From Shewanella eurypsychrophilus (lineage in GTDB: Bacteria > Pseudomonadota > Gammaproteobacteria > Enterobacterales > Shewanellaceae): 64,000 bases of DNA. This document shows positions 19,269-27,350 of the stretch, piece after piece. The position numbers and the translations under genes are program-made. Numbering within the stretch: position 1 is the stretch's first letter; each line of letters begins with the position of its first letter. Below the pieces are notes generated by a model. The model did not search any database and had not been told where the DNA came from. It was given only the letters and a program-made list of their open reading frames with translations. The stretch lies in assembly GCF_007004545.3 (NCBI RefSeq), contig NZ_CP045503.2, positions 124,001 through 188,000 on the forward strand. Reading direction: 5' to 3'.

Positions 19269-21386
19269 GTGTCCTTCTTTCCTCGGGTGTTTAGTATTAG
19301 ATGGCAGCAGATGCGGGCAAAGGTTCGCTATAGAATTCTTATTTTGACCTTGCTACCCATATTATTAACTTTAGTTAGTTTAGTATTTATTACTATTTAC
19401 TGGAATATAAGCTATACAGGTAAGCAGCTGTTTATGAAAGTTAAAGCTGATCTTACTGTGGCCAATAACACCTTGGTTTCGGTGCAACAAAGTCAAGAAA
19501 AACAGCTAGAGTTGGTGATGAGCTCATGGGAGTTTCAAAATCAATTTAGACAAATAGACCTAGGATCTATTGCTTCTCGCCATTCTATAGAACTCTTTTT
19601 AGAGCAAAAGAAACAGAGACTAAATTTAGATTTTTTACGTCTAGTGAGTGTTGCTGAAGCCGCTGCAGATCCTGATTTACGCTTTATGCTGCCTAAAGTA
19701 AAAGGTAATGACGCCTTTTCTGGATTAATGGTGTTAGGGCCAAGCAGATTAGCCAGAATCGATTCAGAGATGGTTAAAACTGCCAGCATTTCTCTGGTTG
19801 AAACCCCGAGATCCCAGAAACCGACTAAAGCAGTGGAGAATAGGGGGATGTTAAGCCGGAGCTTGCTACCTATCCCTGATTTGCAAGGTAATGTTGCTTG
19901 GTATCTAGATGGCGGGATTTTATTTAACCGAGACATTCGCATTGTTGATCATATTCGTGATCTTGTTTACGACAAAGGTACGCTACCTGAACGCTCAATC
20001 GGCACCGTCACTATTTTTCTCGATAATATTCGGATCAGTACCAATGTACCCTTACATTTTTTTCCTCAAGGGGATGAAAGCCAAGGACGAGCGTTAGGCA
20101 GTTTAGTGTCAGAAGAGGTAAAGCTAAAAGTGTTATCTCAAGGCTTACTTTGGGTAGATAGAGCATTTGTATTTAATGACTGGTTTATCTCTGCCTATTC
20201 ACCATTGGTGGATATTCATGGCAAACGTATCGGTATGATTTATACCGGCTTTTCTGAATCACCGTTTATTCATAATTACCTACTTAATATTATTGAGCTA
20301 GGGACCATCTTAATGTTGGTCTTGTTAGTATCTGGTCTACTCGTTTATAGGGGGGCCTATAGCTTGTTGCAGCCGATTGAGCGGATCCATCATGTAGTCA
20401 AAGCGGTCCAATCTGGCCGTAATTTACGTATAGGTTCACTTGGCTTAGAGCGTGATAATGAGCTATCTAACCTTGCAGAGCAATTTGATCGTATGTTGGA
20501 TCTATTACAGCGCAGAAACTCCCAGATCCAGGCTGCATCAGAGCAGCTGGAAGTGAAAGTTGAAGAACGAACACGAAGTTTGCAAGAGAAAACTAAAGAG
20601 TTGCAAAATAACGTCGCATTACTGAATGAAACAAGACAACAGTTAGTGGTCAATGAAAAATTAACGGCTCTAGGTGAATTGACGGCGGGGATTGCCCACG
20701 AGATCAACAATCCAACAGCGGTTATCTTAGGTAATATGGAGTTATTAAAATTCGAATTGGGTGATAATGCAGATGTGGTGGAAGAGGAGATTGATCTGGT
20801 TATACAGCAGGTCGGTCGTATCAGTACTATCATTCGCAGCCTGCTGCAGTACAGTCGCCCTGGAGAGTTTAATGCACCGCTGGAGATGCATCAGCTAACA
20901 CCCATTATCGAAGAGATGCTAGTGCTGGTCAGGCACTCTATTCAAGACCAGAAAGTGTTATTGAATCAGGATCTAAATGCCAGTTATCCAATCGAAGTGA
21001 ATCGACCTCAGTTGTTACAGGTGCTAATCAATCTGGTGGTTAATGCCGCACATGCAATGGATGAACAGGGGCGGATCTGGATCCGTACTTATGACTGGGT
21101 TCAAAATGATGAGCCGATCGGTGTCAAGATAGAGATAGAAGATGAAGGTAAAGGTATACCTCAAGAGCAACTCGGTCGAATTTTCGATCCCTTCTATACC
21201 ACTAGAAAGGACGGTACAGGTTTAGGCTTGTCGCTCAGTTACGGTATTATTAAACGTATAGGCGGTACGATTGAGGTGAGCTCTACCGTAGGTAAAGGCA
21301 CCTTGTTCACCATAGGTTTATACCATAAAGCTAAAGAAGAGCAGACAGATACACCTTACGAAGGTTTGCACTTTAATGGTACTTAA
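19269..21386 (+). CDS. Membrane histidine kinase with periplasmic sensor and HAMP domain
   Basis: Using the GTG at 19269, preceded by a strong GAGGAG, the protein has 705 residues. TM1 lies near 24-46, a large periplasmic sensor runs to about 335, TM2 near 338-360, then HAMP and a coiled-coil linker (SEQLEVKVEERTRSLQEK). The HisKA H-box is GELTAGIAHEINNP (H477), and HATPase motifs DEGKGIP and GTGLGLSLSYGI follow. This is a DctB/NtrB-like kinase architecture with a cache-type sensor. The start is one base after the sigma-54 regulator stop, marking them as a two-component pair. The ligand is unknown. Confidence 0.85.
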   Translation: MSFFPRVFSIRWQQMRAKVRYRILILTLLPILLTLVSLVFITIYWNISYTGKQLFMKVKADLTVANNTLVSVQQSQEKQLELVMSSWEFQNQFRQIDLGSIASRHSIELFLEQKKQRLNLDFLRLVSVAEAAADPDLRFMLPKVKGNDAFSGLMVLGPSRLARIDSEMVKTASISLVETPRSQKPTKAVENRGMLSRSLLPIPDLQGNVAWYLDGGILFNRDIRIVDHIRDLVYDKGTLPERSIGTVTIFLDNIRISTNVPLHFFPQGDESQGRALGSLVSEEVKLKVLSQGLLWVDRAFVFNDWFISAYSPLVDIHGKRIGMIYTGFSESPFIHNYLLNIIELGTILMLVLLVSGLLVYRGAYSLLQPIERIHHVVKAVQSGRNLRIGSLGLERDNELSNLAEQFDRMLDLLQRRNSQIQAASEQLEVKVEERTRSLQEKTKELQNNVALLNETRQQLVVNEKLTALGELTAGIAHEINNPTAVILGNMELLKFELGDNADVVEEEIDLVIQQVGRISTIIRSLLQYSRPGEFNAPLEMHQLTPIIEEMLVLVRHSIQDQKVLLNQDLNASYPIEVNRPQLLQVLINLVVNAAHAMDEQGRIWIRTYDWVQNDEPIGVKIEIEDEGKGIPQEQLGRIFDPFYTTRKDGTGLGLSLSYGIIKRIGGTIEVSSTVGKGTLFTIGLYHKAKEEQTDTPYEGLHFNGT

Positions 21387-21424
21387 GTGTAAGTAGTAAT
21401 GGCCATTTAAGTGTATCGACATGA

Positions 21425-21452
21425 AGCCGCTATCTTGTATAGCGGCTTTTTT
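21425..21452 (+). terminator. Rho-independent terminator of the two-component operon
   Basis: AGCCGCTAT (21425-21433) pairs with ATAGCGGCT (21439-21447) around a five-base loop and is followed by a run of T on the plus strand. It ends the response regulator/kinase transcript. Confidence 0.88.
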
Positions 21453-21534
21453 ATACCTATCTGGATAAGTCCGTGTTGATCAATTTGCGCAGCTAAAACC
21501 GTTGAGAACAAGGCATGAGTTGCAGTTTACAGAC

Positions 21535-21669
21535 AAAAAAAGCCTGGAAAAAATATCCAGGCTATAAAAGTGTGTGAGCAATGTCGTGCTTTGCAAACTC
21601 AACTTAATCATAAACCTATGACATGAAACATAGGTGAATCACATAAGTAAGAATGAGTTCTTGGAACGC
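21535..21669 (-). ncRNA. ryhB: RyhB-like iron-responsive sRNA, copy 1 (short form)
   Basis: The minus strand carries AGCACGACATTGCTCACA (21590-21573), the conserved core of RyhB through which enterobacterial RyhB pairs with its targets. A terminator follows: AGCCTGGA/TCCAGGCT stem (21541-21563) with a run of T. The predicted transcript is about 135 nt, from near 21669. Its 5' half differs from copies 2 and 3 and has its own hairpin (CCTATG.../...CATAGG, 21615-21634). RyhB represses iron-using proteins when iron is scarce. The transcript ends are estimates. Confidence 0.82.
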
Positions 21670-21675
21670 ACGTAA

Positions 21676-21704
21676 ATAATAATCATTATCATTTGTTTGT
21701 GCAA
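21676..21704 (-). promoter_or_regulatory. Fur-box promoter of ryhB copy 1
   Basis: On the minus strand -35 TTGCAC (21704-21699) and -10 TATTAT (21681-21676) are 17 bases apart. The Fur-box-like sequence ATGATAATGATTATTATT lies across the spacer and -10, so iron-bound Fur would block initiation. Confidence 0.8.
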
Positions 21705-21792
21705 GTGTTTTATATGTATTTTATGTAAAGATAGGATTAGATTATTGTTCGGTATTAAAGTTGTGGTATGGATGAAGCTTGGCAATTTAGGC

Positions 21793-21973
21793 AAAAAAAT
21801 ACCGGGATAAAAAATATCCCGGCTATAAGAGTGTGTGAGCAATGTCGTGCTATGCGAAACTCGCTTAACTTTGCTATTTAGTTAACTCTTGATAAAAGTT
21901 AATTAAATAGTCAGCTAATTAAAACAGAGATGAAGTGTTTACCTTAGCTTGGTAGAGTGAGTTCTTGGAACGC
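21793..21973 (-). ncRNA. ryhB: RyhB-like iron-responsive sRNA, copy 2
   Basis: The minus strand has the RyhB core AGCACGACATTGCTCACA (21851-21834). A strong terminator follows, with CCGGGATA (21802-21809) paired to TATCCCGG (21815-21822) and a T run. The predicted RNA is about 181 nt. It is nearly identical to copy 3, 416 bases away, across some 205 bases including the promoter-proximal region, which indicates a recent duplication or gene conversion. Confidence 0.83.
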
Positions 21974-21979
21974 ATGCAA

Positions 21980-22008
21980 ATGGTAATTATTATCATTAAG
22001 GTTGGCAA
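21980..22008 (-). promoter_or_regulatory. Fur-box promoter of ryhB copy 2
   Basis: Minus-strand -35 TTGCCA (22008-22003) and -10 TACCAT (21985-21980) are 17 bases apart. TAATGATAATAATTACCATT between them resembles a Fur box. The -10 is weaker than in copy 1. Confidence 0.75.
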
Positions 22009-22208
22009 GTAATATTTGAACAAAATTGAGTTTATTTTGTTGTTAACTTCTCCAAACTAGTTAAGTTGTTGTTGCAAAAGGTTTTAGTTTCCATGGTGTC
22101 ATGGGGCGTATTTGGTTGATGAGGCGATCTAGAATACATTGAATGATTTCTCTGCTTAATAAGAGAACAAAAATCTTCAAGCAGATGATTATTCAATAAA
22201 AATCAGGC

Positions 22209-22389
22209 AAAAAAATACCGGGATAAAAAGTATCCCGGCTATAAGAGTGTGTGAGCAATGTCGTGCTTTGCGAAACTCGCTTAACTTTGCTATTTAGTTA
22301 ACTCTTGATAAAAGTTAATTAAATAGTCAGCTAATTAAAACAGAGATGAAGTGTTTACCTTAGCTTGGTAGAGTGAGTTCTTGGAACGC
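22209..22389 (-). ncRNA. ryhB: RyhB-like iron-responsive sRNA, copy 3
   Basis: The RyhB core AGCACGACATTGCTCACA is present on the minus strand at 22267-22250. The CCGGGATA/TATCCCGG terminator stem (22218-22238) is followed by a T run. The predicted RNA is about 181 nt. It closely matches copy 2, with scattered single-base changes such as ...GCAAAGC versus ...GCATAGC just before the core. About 200 bases between the copies (22009-22204) show no gene. Confidence 0.83.
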
Positions 22390-22395
22390 ATGCAA

Positions 22396-22424
22396 ATAGT
22401 AATCATTATCATCTGGTTTGGCAA
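22396..22424 (-). promoter_or_regulatory. Fur-box promoter of ryhB copy 3
   Basis: Minus-strand -35 TTGCCA (22424-22419) and -10 TACTAT (22401-22396) are 17 bases apart, with GATGATAATGATTACTATT overlapping the -10 as a Fur-box-like operator. Confidence 0.8.
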
Positions 22425-22485
22425 GCGTTATAAGTGTAAAGATTATCTCAATCGAACACACTTCATCTGATCTGGCTAGTCAGTG

Positions 22486-23142
22486 TTAATTTGTCGCTTG
22501 CGAGTTAGATTTGATGATTCTTTGCTCAAGTACCTTAAGTAATATGCCGTAAACAGGTAAGAACAAAAACAGGCTTACGATAAGTTTGAATCCATAGTCG
22601 ACAGTGGCAATTTCAGGCCAGTGCTGCGCCATAAAGCTATCGCTAGATGCATAAAATGCCAGCCCAAAGAAGACTAAGGTATCAACTAAATTCCCTACTA
22701 AGGTTGAAGCAGCAGGGGCTACCCACCAAGATTTAGTGTCCCTTAGTTTAGCGAAGACAGTGATATCCATTAATTGACCTATTAGATAGGCAGCAAAACT
22801 TGCGAAGGCAATACGGAATACAAAACTATTGAATTCAGACAGTGCAGCTAGCCCTTGAAAGCTGGCTTGATGAAAGAGGACGCCCATTAAGTAAGAGATG
22901 ACCAAGGCGGGTAACATGGCCCTAAATATTATCCGTCTTGCTGCACTCTGGCCAAAAATTCTCACGGTGAGATCGGTAGCTAAGTAGACAAAAGGAAAGC
23001 TAAATGCACCCCAAGTTGTATGGAAACCAAATATTTGAAAGGGTAATTGAACCAGGTAGTTACTGGCGCAAATGATCAGGATATGAAAGCTGACAAGCAG
23101 CAATAGCGCACGTTTAATCTGTGCAGGTGTTAACGTTAACAT
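22486..23142 (-). CDS. yhhQ: Queuosine precursor (preQ0) transporter, YhhQ/VUT family
   Basis: The 218-residue protein has about six hydrophobic helices. It carries the family blocks FGFHTTWGAFSFPFVYLATDLTVRIFG near residues 38-64 and a mid-protein segment with GQLMD and STLVGNLVDT. YhhQ imports 7-cyano-7-deazaguanine for queuosine synthesis in E. coli. It stands alone between the ryhB array and menF and is expressed from its own minus-strand promoter at 23275-23302. I see no preQ1-type aptamer in its leader. Confidence 0.88.
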   Translation of the reverse strand: MLTLTPAQIKRALLLLVSFHILIICASNYLVQLPFQIFGFHTTWGAFSFPFVYLATDLTVRIFGQSAARRIIFRAMLPALVISYLMGVLFHQASFQGLAALSEFNSFVFRIAFASFAAYLIGQLMDITVFAKLRDTKSWWVAPAASTLVGNLVDTLVFFGLAFYASSDSFMAQHWPEIATVDYGFKLIVSLFLFLPVYGILLKVLEQRIIKSNSQATN

Positions 23143-23274
23143 CTTGTGGCCTTTTTAATGGTAATAGAGAAGCGCGGGGTGAGGGAACCCGCTAATGGAT
23201 AGATGATATGCAGCCTAATTATTCAGCAGAATATCTTGTGATTATTGTTGTTTTACCCCTGTAGGGGGCGGCAC

Positions 23275-23302
23275 ATTATAAAGAGGTTTAATTTTCAGGC
23301 AA
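23275..23302 (-). promoter_or_regulatory. Sigma-70 promoter upstream of yhhQ
   Basis: Minus-strand TTGCCT (23302-23297) and a consensus TATAAT (23280-23275) are 16 bases apart. A CCCCTACAGGGG hairpin lies just downstream in the predicted leader, about 130 bases before the yhhQ ATG. The rest of 23143-23439 shows no gene. Confidence 0.6.
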
Positions 23303-23439
23303 GTTTAACTTGATCATTTTTGGATGTGGGTCCTTAACTCATCGCTTTTTATGAGTTTGTGCCTTTTTCTTGAGTCAAATATCTGCTTGCTAACCAAAAA
23401 GTTGCTGAGTTAAGATTGCCCAGTACTCTATCGGCTGAG

Positions 23440-24786
23440 CTATAGCTCTGTGAGAATGGATAATATTGTAGTGAGTTTATTCTCTAACTCCTGCCACTCA
23501 GCTTCAGGCTCTGATCCTGAAACGATCCCCGCACCTGCAAATAGGTTGATGCGCCCAGGTTCGATAAGTGCACTACGGATGGCGACGGCAAATTCACTTT
23601 CATATTTATTAAAATACCCACACGCCCCTGCATACCAGCCTCTGGTATAGCCTTCCCGCTGGCGAATAAAGTTCATCGCCGGCTCTTTGGGTAAGCCACC
23701 CACCGCAGGGGTTGGATGTAGAGCGAGTAACAATTGAAAATCATCGACTCCTGGTTTTAGCTCGGCGCGAATCGAGCGATGCAGATGTTGAATATGGCTT
23801 AATTTAAATACCTTAGGTGACTCTTCTGCGCCGACATAATTACTTAATGGCGTTAGTGCATCGACGATATGCTCTTTGACGAGTTGGTTCTCATGACTAT
23901 TTTTACTGTCTTCCAACAGCTGAGTCGCCAGCATTTTATCTTCTTCTTTAGTTAAGCCGCGAGTCGTCGTTCCGGCCAACGCTTCGGTAAATAGCTCCCT
24001 TTGGCGACGGCGATATAGACGTTCTGGAGTACAGGAAATAAATGTACTATCAGGGCTGAATTGAAAACCAAATTGAAAACTCGTTGGGTTACGGCCTTGC
24101 CAGCAAGCTAGCAACATCCAAGGATTTATCACTTCGTTTACCTCGAGCTGAGTTAAGCGAGATAATACGACTTTTGGGGTGTCTTTTATAAATTTTGGAT
24201 GAGTGACTTTATTAACTAATTCGGACCAATGATAGTGATCTGGTCTATCGCTGCGCCCTATAAGGTTGACTTTATTTGGTGGGGGAAGAGGCGCCGGTGA
24301 AGCTAAGCTGGTTAAGCAGTCGATCGCTTGGCTACGTTCATTTTCCTTATCATTATCTTGGCAATTGAGGTTGACTAGAAGCTTATATTCACTGCCGCTA
24401 CGTCTAAGTTCTACTCGGGGTAATACGAAGCGCGCCCGACCAAACTCAGGCCAAGACTCTGTCGTTCTATCAAATGCAACACCACCGTAGTAACGCACAT
24501 CTTGATTATTAGTGAGTGCACGTTGTTCCTGATATGCCATGGCGAGTTGGTTATCGTCTACCGCATCTTCATAGAAGAAGTCTTTACAGCTACCGATAGC
24601 CGACACTTCTTCCTCTGTGTCTCTACCTTTCCAATAAATTCTTGGATAGATCGGCTGAGCAGCTAACCAAGCAATGACAGGTATAGCTTTAACACTGACA
24701 GATAGTTGAATAATAGGGTCGCTATGAGACTGGAAATTAAATTGTTTCAGCTTGTCAGTAAGAGACGAAATAGCCTGTGACAGCAT
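23440..24786 (-). CDS. menF: Isochorismate synthase, menaquinone pathway
   Basis: The protein has the chorismate-utilising enzyme fold with FTEALAGTTTRG, LHPTPAVGGLP and the C-terminal FAGAGIVSGSEPEAEWQELENK block. The N-terminal region (AWLAAQPIYPRIYWKGRD) resembles MenF more than siderophore EntC proteins. The ATG at 24786 gives 448 residues and aligns with the usual MenF N-terminus. An upstream ATG at 24831 would add a short hydrophobic stretch and lacks a clear ribosome binding site. It converts chorismate to isochorismate for menaquinone, a key quinone in anaerobic respiration. It is monocistronic here. Confidence 0.88.
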   Translation of the reverse strand: MLSQAISSLTDKLKQFNFQSHSDPIIQLSVSVKAIPVIAWLAAQPIYPRIYWKGRDTEEEVSAIGSCKDFFYEDAVDDNQLAMAYQEQRALTNNQDVRYYGGVAFDRTTESWPEFGRARFVLPRVELRRSGSEYKLLVNLNCQDNDKENERSQAIDCLTSLASPAPLPPPNKVNLIGRSDRPDHYHWSELVNKVTHPKFIKDTPKVVLSRLTQLEVNEVINPWMLLACWQGRNPTSFQFGFQFSPDSTFISCTPERLYRRRQRELFTEALAGTTTRGLTKEEDKMLATQLLEDSKNSHENQLVKEHIVDALTPLSNYVGAEESPKVFKLSHIQHLHRSIRAELKPGVDDFQLLLALHPTPAVGGLPKEPAMNFIRQREGYTRGWYAGACGYFNKYESEFAVAIRSALIEPGRINLFAGAGIVSGSEPEAEWQELENKLTTILSILTEL

Positions 24787-24918
24787 TAGGGCAGCCAATA
24801 ATAACTCCAAACAGATCAGAACAGTGAACATTCATATAACGATATGAACTTAAGTGACTAATGACTCTTAAATCAATTGGTAATAAGAATCTTTACCACA
24901 AAGTAAAGGGCGAGCTAA

Positions 24919-24974
24919 AAACTGTCAAGTTATCGGCTTTCAAGCTGTGAACTTGAGCTTAATTTCGACAGTTT
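24919..24974 (+). other. Nested stem in the leader region between menF and the TonB receptor
   Basis: AAACTGTC (24919-24926) pairs with GACAGTTT (24967-24974), and directly inside AAGTT (24927-24931) pairs with AACTT (24950-24954). The 406-base divergent region 24787-25192 also holds a short GAGAC/GTCTC hairpin near 25044-25058. It matches no riboswitch I recognise (cobalamin, thiamine, preQ1, Moco). It could be an operator, attenuator or chance structure about 220 bases before the receptor ATG. Confidence 0.35.
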
Positions 24975-25192
24975 ACTCTTCTCCTTTTACTATAGAAACA
25001 AAAACGAATACGTGAGTACTTTTGTCTAAATAGGTTATGTTGTGAGACTTTTTGTCTCCATGTGTGGGAACAAGTTACGGACATTGTTTAAATAACTCGA
25101 CTTAGGTTTGTTTTCAGGTTTTATCTACTTGATGCAATGACTCCGGATACTGAGAATGTCGCGAATAAGCTCATATCAGGACTAAGATCAGT

Positions 25193-27328
25193 ATGAAAGA
25201 CAAACCAAAACTAATAAAAATATCAGCCTTAGCATTCGCAATATCCAGTTGTGGCGTGTTTAGTATTGCCAATGCAGATGAAGCTATTGAAAGAGATCCT
25301 ATTCTGAATGTCACTGATGTGATTGTTGTTCACGGTGAAAGAGCATCTGTGACTGAATTATCGACGACTCATTGGAGCATTGATGAAGATGAGATTAAAG
25401 CGTTAGGGGTGCAAAGTTTAGATCAGATATTAAGAAATGTACCTGGTTTATATGTGCGTACTGGTGGTCAAGGAGCGCCTAGGGTCGATATCAGAGGGTT
25501 TAAAACTCGACATGTGACACTTCTCATTAATGGCGTGCCAGCCAATGGTGCCGAAGATGGGCAATTTGATCCTAGTGTTATCCCGACTAGCCAGATAGCA
25601 TCGGTCGAAGTTTCTGTCGGCCCAACTTCGGTATTGTATGGCCCAGGTGGTGCGGGTGGTGTGATTAATATTATTACCAAGCAAGGTGATAACTCTCCAT
25701 TTCTTTCTGGAAAAATAGAAGCCACGACTGACAATACTTATAACGGGGATATCAGTGCGGCTGGTTCTGGTGAAAACTGGCAAGGTTTAGTTTCTGTCTC
25801 TCATCAGCAAACTGATGGCTTCCCTCTTTCTGACGATTATCCAGATAATGATAATCAATCAGGGGATATCAGAAATAATTCAGATAAAAGCATAGACAAT
25901 ATTTATGCTCAAGCTAGCTACTGGTTATCTGAAGATACCCAAATCACGGCTAATATGAGCTTACGTTCGGGTGAGTGGGGCAAGCCACCAAGAGATGGTA
26001 CTAGCAGTGGTAGCATTAAGTTTGAGCGCGTCGATGATTATCAGTCTCAGACCTTTCAGCTAGGTATGGCTCATAGATTTAATGACATGTTTACTCTTAG
26101 AGGATTCGGTTATCACAACCAGAGTGATGTCGTAGAAAATCAGTATACCGATGAGGGATACAATAAGTTAAAGCAAAGCCAAGATGGCCGCTCGACGGTT
26201 CAGGGAGGCAACCTACAGCTTATCGCTGAAATTGCAGAATCAAGCACGCTAACAACAGCACTCATTGCAGAGAACCAAAGCTGGAACTCAAGCTCAAAAA
26301 GTTACTCTGGAGATAAGTCCATTCAGTCAACCCCTTTAGCGGCTTCAGGCGGCGGTGGTAATGGCGGAGGCAACGGGGGAGGTAATGGCGGTGATAACGG
26401 CGGTGGTAACGGCGGTGATAACGGCGGTGGTAACGGCGGTGATAACGGCGGAGGTAATGGCGGCGGTAACGGCGGTGGGAGTGAGGCCTTTGATGATTCA
26501 GCTTGGTTGTACACATTAGCGAGCGAATATCAGTATCAAGGCAGTGATAATTTCGGTGTCACTTTTGGTGCTGCGTATCACGAGCAAGAACGTAAATCAG
26601 TATCTGAAAATGATTATTCAGGTCAGTTATCAGGTTACTGGCAGATGTTTGAACAAACTAAGTTCAATGCCGGTATCGCAAAGAAAGTACGCTTCCCATC
26701 CATGAGAAACCTGTACGCTCAATCATCTGGTAATGATGATTTAGTCGCAGAAACCTCTCAGCATTTCGAGTTAGGTCTTGTTCAAGGGATTTCAGCAAAT
26801 ACTGAGTTAAATCTTGCTGGTTATTACACGGATGCAGACAACTATATCTCCAAGGATACTGCCGGTATTTATCAGAATATGGGTCGCTATCAATTCAAGG
26901 GAGTCGATCTCTCTCTGAACAATCAATCTATCGACGAGTTATCGGTGACTTTCGCTTACAGTTTTTTAGATACAGAAGACAAAGATGCTACCGATGGCAT
27001 GGATAGCTTGGAATATCGCCCACGTCATCAAGTCCGCTTACAAGCAGATTACGAATTACCTTTTGCCTTACGTATAAACATCAATCTTGAGCGGATAATG
27101 GGTCAGGTTTATTACGCTCAAGAGAAGGTGGGTGACAAAAAATTATGGGTTGAGCAGAGCCTGCAAGATTATACCTTGCTAGATCTAAACCTGACTCAAG
27201 CATTAATAGATGACAAGTTGGAGCTCTTCCTTAGAGCCACTAACTTGCTAGATGAAAATTATTATCAGAGTGAAGCCATCCCCCAAGCTGGCCGTCAGTT
27301 TTTTGTTGGCATTAACTGGCAAATCTAG
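25193..27328 (+). CDS. TonB-dependent outer-membrane receptor with Gly/Asn repeat insert
   Basis: The 711-residue protein has a signal peptide (cleavage near SIANA-DE), a TonB-box-like DVIVVHGERAS, and a plug domain (LDQILRNVPGLYVRTGGQG, GPTSVLYGPGGAGGVINIIT). A 22-strand-type barrel with late conserved blocks (NLLDENYYQSEAIPQAGR) follows. Residues 386-429 are an unusual Gly/Asn/Asp tract, eleven four-residue units lying within the barrel and presumably in a surface loop. It starts a tight run of ECF transporter genes, so it probably brings the same substrate across the outer membrane. The substrate is unknown; no cobalamin riboswitch or Fur box is evident upstream. Confidence 0.88.
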   Translation: MKDKPKLIKISALAFAISSCGVFSIANADEAIERDPILNVTDVIVVHGERASVTELSTTHWSIDEDEIKALGVQSLDQILRNVPGLYVRTGGQGAPRVDIRGFKTRHVTLLINGVPANGAEDGQFDPSVIPTSQIASVEVSVGPTSVLYGPGGAGGVINIITKQGDNSPFLSGKIEATTDNTYNGDISAAGSGENWQGLVSVSHQQTDGFPLSDDYPDNDNQSGDIRNNSDKSIDNIYAQASYWLSEDTQITANMSLRSGEWGKPPRDGTSSGSIKFERVDDYQSQTFQLGMAHRFNDMFTLRGFGYHNQSDVVENQYTDEGYNKLKQSQDGRSTVQGGNLQLIAEIAESSTLTTALIAENQSWNSSSKSYSGDKSIQSTPLAASGGGGNGGGNGGGNGGDNGGGNGGDNGGGNGGDNGGGNGGGNGGGSEAFDDSAWLYTLASEYQYQGSDNFGVTFGAAYHEQERKSVSENDYSGQLSGYWQMFEQTKFNAGIAKKVRFPSMRNLYAQSSGNDDLVAETSQHFELGLVQGISANTELNLAGYYTDADNYISKDTAGIYQNMGRYQFKGVDLSLNNQSIDELSVTFAYSFLDTEDKDATDGMDSLEYRPRHQVRLQADYELPFALRININLERIMGQVYYAQEKVGDKKLWVEQSLQDYTLLDLNLTQALIDDKLELFLRATNLLDENYYQSEAIPQAGRQFFVGINWQI
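26348..26479 (+). repeat. 12-bp minisatellite, 11 units, in the TonB receptor gene
   Basis: Eleven head-to-tail 12-base units, mainly GGCGGTGGTAAC and GGCGGTGATAAC, encode GG(G/D)N repeats in frame. The central units alternate Gly and Asp in the third position and are nearly identical at the DNA level. Loss or gain of a unit would stay in frame. Confidence 0.92.
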
Positions 27329-27350
27329 TTCACGGTAAGGAAGTTGGATT

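Noticed and set aside
21639..21842. 67-codon minus-strand ORF over the first RyhB copies
   Set aside because: It crosses a promoter, a terminator and two sRNA genes and has no ribosome binding site.
21535..22411. Repeats near 21.5-22.4 kb as a CRISPR array or MITE
   Set aside because: Spacing of 261 and 416 bases, promoter and terminator elements, and the RyhB core explain them as sRNA genes.
23143..23280. preQ1 riboswitch in the yhhQ leader
   Set aside because: Only a short CCCC/GGGG hairpin is present; the conserved preQ1 aptamer bases are not found.
26262..26516. Minus-strand frames rich in Arg/His/Tyr or Pro repeats over the minisatellite
   Set aside because: They are reverse-strand readings of the Gly/Asn repeat in the TonB receptor gene.
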